Positions 1 through 7,787 of a stretch of 64,000 bases of DNA are shown here, in pieces; position 1 is the first letter of the stretch, and each line of letters opens with the position of its first letter. The DNA is from Prado023 sp963798745 (GTDB lineage Bacteria > Actinomycetota > Actinomycetes > S36-B12 > CAIYMF01). Below the pieces are notes generated by a model. That model saw nothing but the letters and a program-made list of their open reading frames with translations, searched no databases and had not been told where the DNA came from. The stretch spans positions 124,001-188,000 of the forward strand of contig CAWCUF010000010.1 in NCBI GenBank assembly GCA_963798745.1, read 5' to 3'. The translations under genes and the position numbers were made by a program.

Positions 1-414
1 CTGATCGGCGAAGGTGCCCATCCGGTCGAGTACCTCGTGCACGTCGGCCGCAACGTCCTGGCCGTCGACGGTCAGCTCAGCACCCGGGGGCAGCCGCAGG
101 GCGGTGTGCAGGACCGCGCGATCCTCGGTGTTGTTCAGATGCACCCCGGTGAACATCGCCTCGCGACGACCGGCGATGTCGCGCTCCTGCGCCAGGGCGA
201 TCAGCAGCTCGAGCGTCTCGGGCGTGATGCGCTGCTTGGACATGTCCAGGTGCCAGCCGGCCCCGTCGGCGCTGAGCTCCGCCGCGCGGTCGAGATCACC
301 GGCGGAGTCGAACAGCTCGCGGATCGTCGTGGCGGACAGCGTCTCGGCGTGCGCGGACAGGGCCTGCCACGCGGGCGCGTCGGTGAGCGGGGTGTGGGCC
401 GGGGTCTGGGTCAT
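1..414 (-). CDS. pgi: Glucose-6-phosphate isomerase, N-terminal part (runs off window)
   Basis: The first 138 codons of a leftward gene are present; the rest lies beyond position 1. The translation contains the phosphoglucose isomerase blocks WHLDMSKQRIT (family: the F-S-K-x-R-I region) and FTGVHLNNTEDRAVLHTALR, so this enzyme should interconvert glucose 6-phosphate and fructose 6-phosphate in the cytoplasm. The ATG at 414 is preceded by a strong AAGGAGG ribosome site. The gene starts 24 bases after the mshC stop on the same strand, so the two are probably cotranscribed. Only the N-terminal domain is visible, so catalytic residues further along cannot be checked. Confidence 0.9.
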   Translation of the reverse strand, partial: MTQTPAHTPLTDAPAWQALSAHAETLSATTIRELFDSAGDLDRAAELSADGAGWHLDMSKQRITPETLELLIALAQERDIAGRREAMFTGVHLNNTEDRAVLHTALRLPPGAELTVDGQDVAADVHEVLDRMGTFADQ

Positions 415-438
415 GGGGCCTCCTTCGACCGCCCCAGA

Positions 439-1722
439 CTAGGAGAGGTCGACCCCGAGAAGCGTGTCCAGCAGGTGTCGGACCTGACCGGGGGCCGAGG
501 AGTCGCCCGGCGCAGCACTCCCGACACCGATCCGCGAACCGTTCTGCGGGCCGGTCGGCCCGGTTTCGCGGGCCAGGGCGGCAGCGGCCCAGGCATCCAC
601 GAGGGTCAGTGCCGCGGGTGCCTCGAGGTCCTCGGCGAGTCGCTCGCGCACCGCTGCCAGCAGCCCTTCGGCCGACGGTCCCGTGGGCAGTGCGCAGGCC
701 GCCCGCCAGTGCGCCAACCGCCGCTCGGCCGCGGCCAGATCCTGCGCCCGCCACTGCCAGTCGCTGCGGTAGTGGTGGGCGAGCAGCGCCAGCCGGATCG
801 CAGCGGGGTCGGTGCCCGACCGGCGCAGATGCGAGACGAACACGAGGTTGCCGCGCGACTTGCTCATCTTGTGCCCGTCGTAGCCGACCATCCCGGCATG
901 CACGAAGTGCTCGGCCATCGCGGCCCCGCCGGTCGCGGCCCGCGCCTGCGCCGAGCACATCTCGTGATGCGGGAACGCGAGGTCCGAGCCGCCGCCCTGC
1001 ACGTCGAAGCCCATCCCGAGGTGGTCCAACGCGATCGCGGTGCACTCGATGTGCCATCCGGGCCGGCCGTGACCGAGGTCGGTGTCCCACGCCGGCTCGT
1101 CCGGGCGGGCTGCCTGCCAGAGCATGCAGTCCAGCGGTGTGCGCTTGCCCGGTCGGGCGGGATCCCCGCCGCGCTCGGCGAAGATCGCCTGCATCGCGGC
1201 CTCGCCCAAGCCGGCGACTGTGCCGAACCCCGGGGCGGCCACGGTGTTGAAGTAGAGGTCGCCATCAACGTCGTAGACGAACCCCGCCGCGCGCAGCCGG
1301 TCGACCCAATGCACCACCGACGGGATCGACTCGACTGCTCCGATGTAGTGCCGGGGCGGCAGGACGCGTAGGGCTGTCATGTCCTCGGCGAACAGGGCGG
1401 TCTCGGCGCGGGCGAGCTCACGCCAGTCCTGCCCGGTGGCGATCGCCCGCTCCAGCAGCGGGTCGTCCACGTCGGTGACGTTCTGCACGTAGTGGACTGT
1501 GTGCCCCAGATCTCGCCAGTACCGGTGGACCAGGTCGAACGCGATGTAGGTCGCAGCGTGCCCGAGGTGGGTGGCGTCGTACGGCGTGATCCCGCACACG
1601 TACATCCGGGCCTCGCTCGCCGGAGCGGTGGGTCGGACCCGCCCACTGGCGGTGTCGAACAGGCTCAACGCCGGCCCGTGACCGGGCAGTTCGAGGGGCT
1701 CGGACCCGGACCATGACTCCAC
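439..1722 (-). CDS. mshC: L-cysteine:GlcN-Ins ligase of mycothiol synthesis
   Basis: A 427-residue class-I cysteinyl-tRNA-synthetase paralogue that joins cysteine to GlcN-inositol using ATP, the third step of mycothiol synthesis. Visible signatures are MYVCGITPYDATHLGHA (zinc-site cysteine plus the HIGH-like HLGH), GWHIECTAIA, FPHHE and HKMSKSRGN (KMSKS loop). The length and the short C-terminus, without the anticodon-binding extension of CysRS, fit MshC rather than CysS, as does the ELPGHGPALSLFDTA opening. The start is a GTG at 1722 giving (M)ESWSGSEP. Its presence implies that the organism makes mycothiol. It precedes pgi by 24 bases. Confidence 0.95.
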   Translation of the reverse strand: MESWSGSEPLELPGHGPALSLFDTASGRVRPTAPASEARMYVCGITPYDATHLGHAATYIAFDLVHRYWRDLGHTVHYVQNVTDVDDPLLERAIATGQDWRELARAETALFAEDMTALRVLPPRHYIGAVESIPSVVHWVDRLRAAGFVYDVDGDLYFNTVAAPGFGTVAGLGEAAMQAIFAERGGDPARPGKRTPLDCMLWQAARPDEPAWDTDLGHGRPGWHIECTAIALDHLGMGFDVQGGGSDLAFPHHEMCSAQARAATGGAAMAEHFVHAGMVGYDGHKMSKSRGNLVFVSHLRRSGTDPAAIRLALLAHHYRSDWQWRAQDLAAAERRLAHWRAACALPTGPSAEGLLAAVRERLAEDLEAPAALTLVDAWAAAALARETGPTGPQNGSRIGVGSAAPGDSSAPGQVRHLLDTLLGVDLS

Positions 1723-1873
1723 GGGGGAACCCTAGGCGATGAACGCGACCCCGGCCCTCGATGCCGGATCGGCCCTGCCCCGTGCGGGTCGGCACCAGTC
1801 GTGCATCGCGAAGCACGTGCCCCGCGGGCCAGCACCGATCCCGGTGACCGGACCGCCGACGTAGGCTGTCGGC

Positions 1874-2656
1874 GTGCTGGCGATTCTCAGGCAACGACGG
1901 TGGCTCGGGTTCACCGTCTTCATCCTGGTGATGGTCGCGCTGACCCTCTTCCTGGCGCGCTGGCAGTGGAACCGGTACCAGGTGCGCCTCGCCGAGAACG
2001 ATCAGCTCGACGCCGCCCTGTCCGCACCCGCGGTGCCGGTCGGTGAGCTGCTCGACGCGGCACCCGCCGGCGCAGCACCGCCGCTGCCCACCGAGCTCCA
2101 GTGGCGCTCGGTCTCTGCCAGCGGGGTGTTCGATGCAGCCGGCGAGGTGGCCGTGCGCCGGCGCCCACTCGACGGCCGGAACGGCTTCTGGGTCGTCACA
2201 CCCCTGGTGACCGACTCGGGGGTGCTGCTGGTCAACCGCGGATGGACCCCTGCTGAGGGCGCTGCTGCGACCACGGCCCCGGTCGTCCCCCCGGCGCCCA
2301 CCGGTCCCGTCACGGTCACCGGCCGACTGCGGCCCGCCGAGGTCACCGAGCAGGCCGAAGCCGCTCCTCCGGGCCAGGCGTGGGCGACCGACCCCGAGCG
2401 TCTGGTCACGCCCGCGGACACGGCGCGCTTCAATGCCTACCTCGAGTTGACCGAGGCCACGCCGCCGGCCGACGCCGAGCTCACCGCGCTGAGCACCCCC
2501 GGGCACCGTGGGCTGAACAACCTCGTCTACTCGGTGCAGTGGATCATCTTCGGGCTGGTCGGACTGATCGGCGGCTGGTACCTGATGCGCACGGAGAGCC
2601 GGCGCGACGAGCTCGACGCCCAGCGCTCGGCCGCAGCCACGGAGGCCGGGCACTGA
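1874..2656 (+). CDS. SURF1-family membrane protein
   Basis: A 260-residue protein of the SURF1 (Shy1) family, associated with cytochrome c oxidase assembly. One membrane segment lies near residues 10-30 (LGFTVFILVMVALTLFLARW) and a second near 218-237 (NLVYSVQWIIFGLVGLIGGW), enclosing an extracytoplasmic domain with the family blocks RRPLDGRNGFWVVTPLV and LLVNRGW. The GTG at 1874 is chosen because the membrane segment follows closely. The gene stands alone on the + strand between mshC and the convergent HAD gene. No cytochrome oxidase genes are in the window, so the partner is inferred from the family. Confidence 0.88.
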   Translation: MLAILRQRRWLGFTVFILVMVALTLFLARWQWNRYQVRLAENDQLDAALSAPAVPVGELLDAAPAGAAPPLPTELQWRSVSASGVFDAAGEVAVRRRPLDGRNGFWVVTPLVTDSGVLLVNRGWTPAEGAAATTAPVVPPAPTGPVTVTGRLRPAEVTEQAEAAPPGQAWATDPERLVTPADTARFNAYLELTEATPPADAELTALSTPGHRGLNNLVYSVQWIIFGLVGLIGGWYLMRTESRRDELDAQRSAAATEAGH

Positions 2657-2699
2657 CCCCTCGCGCCAGTTCCGCCACGTCAGCGCCGCGCGGACTGCG

Positions 2700-2745
2700 G
2701 TTCCTCCACACCGGAGTCATCCAACCGGTGCCCACGTGGAGGAAC
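2700..2745. terminator. Hairpin between convergent SURF1 and HAD genes
   Basis: The perfect 10-base arms GTTCCTCCAC (2700-2709) and GTGGAGGAAC (2736-2745) enclose a second, inner pairing ACCGG/CCGGT. It lies 44 bases past the SURF1 stop and 98 bases past the end of the opposing HAD gene, the right place for a bidirectional terminator. There is no T-tract, as is common in high-GC actinobacteria. The remainder of 2657-2842 shows nothing else. Confidence 0.6.
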
Positions 2746-2842
2746 GGGCCGCGGCGGGACGGGGTAGGCGGGCAGCTCGGGTGCGGAGCAACGTGAGCGC
2801 GGGGCGGTGAGCGTGGTGCCGCGGCAGCCGGCGCGGCGTCGG

Positions 2843-3646
2843 TCAGCCGACGTTCCAGCGGTCCACGTGGTCCAGCACCTCGATCAGCTGGTGCACCACG
2901 GCGTCCGGCTGGGCGTCCACCGGTCCGCGCTGGTCGTCAGGGATATCACTGTGCGGCACGAAGATCGCGCGCATCCCCGCGACCTGAGCGCCGTGCACGT
3001 CATCCCAGGCACGGTCCCCGACGAACACCGCGCGCGCGGGCGCCGCTGCGCCGACCGCGCCCAGCGCGGCCTGGAACGCGTCCTGGTGCGGCTTGCCGAC
3101 GGGCAGCTCCGAGGAGTACACAGCGGCGTCGATGAGCTCCAGCAGGCCGTCCCGATCGAACACGGCCTCGTGGTGCTCCCGGGGCCACAGCGTGTTGGAC
3201 AGCACCCCGACCCGGATGCCGCGCTCGCGCAGCCCAGCGAGCACCTCGCGGGCCTGCGGGTCGGCATGGGTGTGCGGTTCCCACGCAGACAGGTAGGCGG
3301 TCATCGCCTCCTGGTGCCGAGCACTGGTCGGGTCGATCCCGCAGTCGAGGAGCACCTGGTCCAGCCGGCCAGCACCCGTTGCCCCGGCGCTGCGGTGCTG
3401 GGCCGCCCAGCGCTGGATCTCGGCCGCGAACAGTTCGCCCGCCAGCGAGGCCGCCCGCCGCGGGTCGTACACCGAGGTGTAGGCGTACCAGGCAGCAGTC
3501 AGGTCGACGTCGTGCCACGGAGTGAGCGTGCCGCCCCAGTCGAAGATCACCGCCTCCACCGGACCGCTCGGCATCGGCTGCGGGCGCCGCGCGGGCGGCG
3601 CGGTGAGCCCGTGCCGACCCCACGGCCAGCGGCTGACCGAGGTCAC
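2843..3646 (-). CDS. HAD-superfamily hydrolase
   Basis: A 267-residue HAD-family protein, probably a small-molecule phosphatase of unknown substrate. Motif I is FDWGGTLTPW (nucleophile Asp36), motif II is VLSNT, motif III is the lysine of VGKPHQDAF, and motif IV is VFVGDRAWDD. In motif I the second aspartate of DxD, the usual general acid/base, is a glycine (Gly38), so classical phosphatase chemistry is uncertain. The GTG start at 3646 overlaps the proS stop (GTGA), so the gene is translationally coupled to proS. The name rests on motifs only. Confidence 0.85.
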   Translation of the reverse strand: MTSVSRWPWGRHGLTAPPARRPQPMPSGPVEAVIFDWGGTLTPWHDVDLTAAWYAYTSVYDPRRAASLAGELFAAEIQRWAAQHRSAGATGAGRLDQVLLDCGIDPTSARHQEAMTAYLSAWEPHTHADPQAREVLAGLRERGIRVGVLSNTLWPREHHEAVFDRDGLLELIDAAVYSSELPVGKPHQDAFQAALGAVGAAAPARAVFVGDRAWDDVHGAQVAGMRAIFVPHSDIPDDQRGPVDAQPDAVVHQLIEVLDHVDRWNVG

Positions 3647-5433
3647 GGCAACGCCTGCACGCGCGCCACCACCTGCGCTGTCGCCTCGACCAGCGCCACG
3701 TCGTCGCGCACCCCGCTGGCGCGGTCCTTGACCTCGATGAGCCCCTCGCCCAGCTTCTTGCCGACCACGACGATCAGCGGCACGCCGATCAGCTCCGAGT
3801 CGTTGAACTTCACACCCGGGGACACCCCACGCCGGTCGTCGTAGATGACGCGCAGCCCCGCGGCCACCAGCTCGTCTGCCAACTGCGCCGCAGCAGCGAA
3901 CACCGCGTCGTCCTTGCCGGTGGCCACCAGGTGCACGTCGGCCGGCGACACCTCGCGCGGCCAGATCAGGCCCCGATCGTCATGGTGCTGCTCGGCGATC
4001 GCGGCCACGGCACGCGACACCCCGATCCCGTAGGAGCCCATCGTCACGCCCGTCTGCCTGCCGTGCTCGTCGAGGACCGTGAGGTCCAGAGCCTGCGCGT
4101 ACTTGCGCCCGAGCTGGAAGATGTGCCCGATCTCGATGCCCCGCGCCTGGGTCAGCACGCCGGTGCGTCCAGCGTCGCTGCACGCGGGGCACGGATCCGC
4201 CTCGCGCACCTCGGCCACGTCGATCCGGCCGTCACCGACGAAGTCCCGACCCGCGACCAGGTCGAACACATGCCGACCGTGCTGGTCGGCACCGGTGATC
4301 CAGCGCGTGCCGTCGACCACACGCGGGTCGAGCACATAACGGATGCCCGAGGCGGACTCCTCGCCGAGCGCCGCAGGCCCGATGTAGCCCCTGACCAGCG
4401 CTGGGTGCGCGGCGAAGTCCGCCTCCTCGAAGGCGAGGGGTTCGCCGGGTGTCAGCACCGCCTCCAGGCGACGCAGGTCCACCTCCCGATCCCCGGGCAG
4501 GCCGATCACCAGCGGGTAGGAGGTGCCGTCGGGCATGGCCACCTTGACGACCACGTTCTTCAGCGTGTCGCCCGCCGCCCAGGGTCGATCGTCGCGGGCC
4601 AGTTCGGGGCGGGCGTTGGCCAGACCGACCAGTGTCTCGATGGTCGCGGCGTCCGGAGTGTCCTCGACGTGGGCCGCAGGCAGGCCGTCCCAGGGAGTCG
4701 GCGCTGGTGCGACGCTGGTGACCGCCTCGACGTTGGCCGCGTAGTCGCACACGGTGCAGCGCACGTAGGTGTCCTCCCCCACCGGGCAGCCGGCCAGGAA
4801 CTCCTCCGAGGCCGACCCGCCCATCGCACCGGACATCGCCGAGACGATCGTGTACTCCAGGCCCAGCCGGTCGAACGTCGCGATGTAGGCCTCGCGATGC
4901 CGGGCGTAGGAGGCCACCAGGCCCGCATCCGAGGTGTCGAACGAGTACGAGTCCTTCATCACGAACTCGCGACCACGCAGGATCCCCGCGCGCGGGCGGG
5001 CCTCGTCGCGGTACTTGGTCTGGATCTGGTAGAGGCTGACCGGCAGGTCCTTGTAGGAGGAGTACAGGTCCTTGACCGTCAGGGTGAACATCTCCTCGTG
5101 CGTGGGCCCCAGCAGGTAGTCGTTGCCCCGGCGGTCCTGCAGGCGGAACAGGTTCGGCCCGTACTCGGTCCAGCGATTCGTCCGCTCGTAGGGCTCGCGG
5201 GGCAGCAGTGCGGGGAAGTGGACCTCCTGGAAGCCCGCGGCGTCCATCTCGGTGCGCACGATCGCCTCGACGTTGCGCAGCACGCGGTAGCCCAACGGCA
5301 GCCAGCTGAACACGCCCGGGGCCACCCGCCGCACGTAGCCCGCCCGCACGAGCAGCCGGTGCGAGGGCACTTCGGCGTCGGCCGGGTCCTCGCGCAGCGT
5401 TCTCAGGAACAGTGTGGACATCCGGGTCAGCAC
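3643..5433 (-). CDS. proS: Prolyl-tRNA synthetase (bacterial type, with editing domain)
   Basis: A 596-residue class-II aminoacyl-tRNA synthetase that charges tRNA-Pro. Family blocks are clear: LLVRAGYVRRVAPGVFSWLP, LLGPTHEEMFT (motif 2 region), KYRDEARPRAGILRGREF, and VTMGSYGIGVSR (motif 3). An insertion between the catalytic halves (roughly residues 240-400) is the YbaK-like editing domain typical of bacterial ProS, followed by the anticodon-binding domain. The start is the GTG at 5433, giving (M)LTRMSTLFLRTLRED as in relatives. The reading frame continues far upstream, but that part overlaps the divergent GNAT gene and is not coding. The HAD gene follows with an overlap. Confidence 0.95.
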   Translation of the reverse strand: MLTRMSTLFLRTLREDPADAEVPSHRLLVRAGYVRRVAPGVFSWLPLGYRVLRNVEAIVRTEMDAAGFQEVHFPALLPREPYERTNRWTEYGPNLFRLQDRRGNDYLLGPTHEEMFTLTVKDLYSSYKDLPVSLYQIQTKYRDEARPRAGILRGREFVMKDSYSFDTSDAGLVASYARHREAYIATFDRLGLEYTIVSAMSGAMGGSASEEFLAGCPVGEDTYVRCTVCDYAANVEAVTSVAPAPTPWDGLPAAHVEDTPDAATIETLVGLANARPELARDDRPWAAGDTLKNVVVKVAMPDGTSYPLVIGLPGDREVDLRRLEAVLTPGEPLAFEEADFAAHPALVRGYIGPAALGEESASGIRYVLDPRVVDGTRWITGADQHGRHVFDLVAGRDFVGDGRIDVAEVREADPCPACSDAGRTGVLTQARGIEIGHIFQLGRKYAQALDLTVLDEHGRQTGVTMGSYGIGVSRAVAAIAEQHHDDRGLIWPREVSPADVHLVATGKDDAVFAAAAQLADELVAAGLRVIYDDRRGVSPGVKFNDSELIGVPLIVVVGKKLGEGLIEVKDRASGVRDDVALVEATAQVVARVQALP

Positions 5434-5521
5434 GAGGAGGGTCTCCTGTCGGTCCTGCATCGAGGGCGACCCCGCGGGGGCAGGTCGCTGGTGCCGGGCA
5501 AGGATATCCCGGCGTGGCAGG

Positions 5522-6364
5522 ATGGCCGTCGTGCCCGGTGAGCTCAAGGTGCTGACGTCGCGCCACCTTCCCGAGCTGCTCGCCCTTGTGGACCGGGACC
5601 CGGTCCGGCACTGCTTCGTGGCCGCCAGACTGATCGACCCGATGGACCCGTGGGCGCTCGGCGGACTGGTGTGGGGCTGGTTCGAGTCCGGCCGGCTGGT
5701 CTCGGCGATGTACGCCGGAGCCAACCTGATCCCCATCGAGACCACCCCGATCGCCCGAGCCGGATTCGCCGAGCACGCCCGGCGCCTGGGCCGGCGCTGC
5801 TCGTCGATCGTCGGCCCGGCCGAGGAGGTGCTCGACCTGTGGCGGCGCCTCGCGCCGGCGTGGGGCGTGGCCCGCGAGATCCGCGAGCGCCAACACCTGA
5901 TGGCCATCTGCGGACCCCCGACCTACCCACCGGATCCCGGACTGCGCGTGCTGCGCCCCGACGAGCTCGACCTGCTCATGCCCGCCGCCGTGGCGATGTT
6001 CGTCGAGGAGGTCGGCATCTCGCCGGTCGCGGCCGGTGGGGGGCCGGCCTACCGCGCCCGGCTGGCCCAGATCGTGCGCGACCGGCGGGCGCTGGCGATC
6101 ATGGCCAACGATCGGATCGTGTTCAAGGCCGAGATCGGCTCGGTCACCCCCACGGCCTGCCAGGTCCAGGGGGTCTGGGTGGACCCGGCGCTGCGTGGGC
6201 GTGGACACGGCGCGGCGGGCATGGCTGCGGTCATCGAGTACGCCCGGGCGCAGGTCTCCCCCACCGTGTCGCTGTACGTCAACGACTACAACCGCAGCGC
6301 CGTCGCGACCTATCAGCAGGTCGGGTTCAGGATCGTGGGCACGTTCGCGACGATCCTCTTCTGA
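5522..6364 (+). CDS. GNAT acetyltransferase with N-terminal DUF4081-like domain
   Basis: A 280-residue protein whose C-terminal half is a GNAT fold: VQGVWVDPALRGRGHGAAGM (acetyl-CoA P-loop, R/QxxGxG/A region) and YVNDYNRSAVATYQQVGF. The N-terminal half (PVRHCFVAARL, WGWFESGRLVSAMYAGANL) matches the extra domain of actinobacterial GNAT proteins encoded beside ispG, as at Rv2867c next to gcpE in Mycobacterium. Its substrate is unknown. The ATG at 5522 has an AGG almost touching it; a GTG at 5531 would give better ribosome-site spacing, so the first three codons are uncertain. It is divergent from proS. Confidence 0.85.
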   Translation: MAVVPGELKVLTSRHLPELLALVDRDPVRHCFVAARLIDPMDPWALGGLVWGWFESGRLVSAMYAGANLIPIETTPIARAGFAEHARRLGRRCSSIVGPAEEVLDLWRRLAPAWGVAREIRERQHLMAICGPPTYPPDPGLRVLRPDELDLLMPAAVAMFVEEVGISPVAAGGGPAYRARLAQIVRDRRALAIMANDRIVFKAEIGSVTPTACQVQGVWVDPALRGRGHGAAGMAAVIEYARAQVSPTVSLYVNDYNRSAVATYQQVGFRIVGTFATILF

Positions 6365-6379
6365 GGGATAATCAGCGCC

Positions 6380-6481
6380 ATGGAGTGGATCCGGAACAAC
6401 ATCGCCGCCATCGTGATCGTGGTCGTCGTGGCCATGCTCATGCCCTTCCTGCTGGTCCTGTTCGGGGTCATCACCTTCTGA
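6380..6481 (+). CDS. 33-residue single-span membrane peptide
   Basis: A very short gene 15 bases after the GNAT stop. It begins MEWIRNNIAAIVIVV and continues with an uninterrupted hydrophobic stretch, ending in GVITF. Almost all of it would form one membrane helix, with a short polar, positively charged N-terminus (Arg5). The tight spacing, the unambiguous ATG and the amino-acid composition suggest a real small membrane protein cotranscribed with the GNAT gene. Function unknown. Confidence 0.55.
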   Translation: MEWIRNNIAAIVIVVVVAMLMPFLLVLFGVITF

Positions 6482-6514
6482 GGCGCCTGCCCGCGACCTG
6501 CGGCATCCGCTCTG

Positions 6515-7783
6515 TCACCTCCTCGCGACCAGGCCCCGGCGCCGCATGATCGAGGTCACCTCCTCGTTGAACACCTTCTGGATCATCGCCGAGTCCAGGG
6601 TGCCCGAGACCGTCTGGTACTTGCCCTGTGCCATCCCGATGCAGACCCGGTGCCACGCGGTGCCGACCGCCATGGTCACCGTGCCGGCCACGCCACCGGT
6701 GATGGCGCCGCCGACGACGGTGCCCACGCCCGGTACCAGCTTCAGCAGACCGGTGGCAGCCGCCCGGCCGGCCTGGGTGGTGACGGTGGTGGCCGCGAGG
6801 CTTGCCACAGTCGCACGCTGGACCGGGATGTCGTAGATGTTGGCCAGCCGGGCCATCATGCCGACCTGGATCGGGACCAGCACCGCGGCGTCAGCGAACG
6901 GGATCGGCGTGAACCCGGCCGCCGTGGCCGCCGCCGCCGCCGATCTCACGGCCTTCTCAGCCGCCGCAGCCTTTCGCGCAGGGTCGATCTTCTGGGCCGC
7001 GACCAGGGCGTCGGCGGCGTCTTGCGGAGCGCAGCGAAAGGAGGCATCGAGCAGGTCGTGCAGCCCGTGCCGTTCGGCCCCCAGGAACGGATCTGCCAGG
7101 GCGTTGACCAGGATCGGTCGCCCGGAGTGGACCGGTAGCCCCATCTCGGTCACCTGGTTGGCCAACTCGACCGTGTCCGGCGCCAGGTACAGCCGGCCCG
7201 CGGCGTCCCGACGTCCGGGGACCTGGGTCATCACCAGGACCACCGGCAGGCCCAGGCCGGCGAGCTCGCGGATGAACGCCGCCTCGGTCTCCTCGAAGCG
7301 TCGATCCGGGGCGCGCACGCAGTACCAGGCCAGGTGCACCTGCTCGGCGAACGGCAGCGTCCGGGACCGTTCGATGAATCCGCGCACCTCATCGATCATG
7401 GTGGCCGTGTCCCGGCCGACCTCCAGGCCCTGGGTGTCGTAGATGCCCAGCTTCCCGGTGCGGTGCACGTAGAGGTGGCTGCCCAGCGTCACCGGTCGGC
7501 CGATCCCGGTGGCCGCGACGGACTCGCCGAAGATCGCGTTGACCAGGGTCGACTTGCCCACCCCGGTCTTGCCGAAGACGGCCAGGTTGAACCGGCCGAT
7601 CTTCAGCTCGGCGTCGGCGAAGGCCGCCTCGAAGGCCTGCTGGGACCACTCCGGAACTGACCCTTGGCCGGTGGGCAGCACGGTCGCGGGGGCCGGCTGC
7701 GGCGTGGTCATCGGCTCCTGCCCCGGGGCGCCCATGCCCTGCGGGACCGGTGTCCGGTCCGGGCTGCTCGGCGGCGTGCTCAT
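6515..7783 (-). CDS. Dynamin/Era-like GTPase with C-terminal YcjF (DUF697)-like region
   Basis: A 422-residue P-loop GTPase. After a Pro-rich N-terminus it has G1 VFGKTGVGKST, G3 IYDTQGLEVG and a degenerate G4 VMTQVP where N/TKxD would be expected. The C-terminal half (residues about 270-400) is alanine- and glycine-rich and hydrophobic (AAAAATAAGFTPIPFADAA, VPGVGTVVGGAITGG), like the DUF697 region of YcjF-type proteins, so membrane association is likely. It starts 4 bases after the ispG stop and ends the dxr-rseP-tauE-ispG run. The cellular role is not known. Confidence 0.8.
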   Translation of the reverse strand: MSTPPSSPDRTPVPQGMGAPGQEPMTTPQPAPATVLPTGQGSVPEWSQQAFEAAFADAELKIGRFNLAVFGKTGVGKSTLVNAIFGESVAATGIGRPVTLGSHLYVHRTGKLGIYDTQGLEVGRDTATMIDEVRGFIERSRTLPFAEQVHLAWYCVRAPDRRFEETEAAFIRELAGLGLPVVLVMTQVPGRRDAAGRLYLAPDTVELANQVTEMGLPVHSGRPILVNALADPFLGAERHGLHDLLDASFRCAPQDAADALVAAQKIDPARKAAAAEKAVRSAAAAATAAGFTPIPFADAAVLVPIQVGMMARLANIYDIPVQRATVASLAATTVTTQAGRAAATGLLKLVPGVGTVVGGAITGGVAGTVTMAVGTAWHRVCIGMAQGKYQTVSGTLDSAMIQKVFNEEVTSIMRRRGLVARR

Positions 7784-7787
7784 CGGC

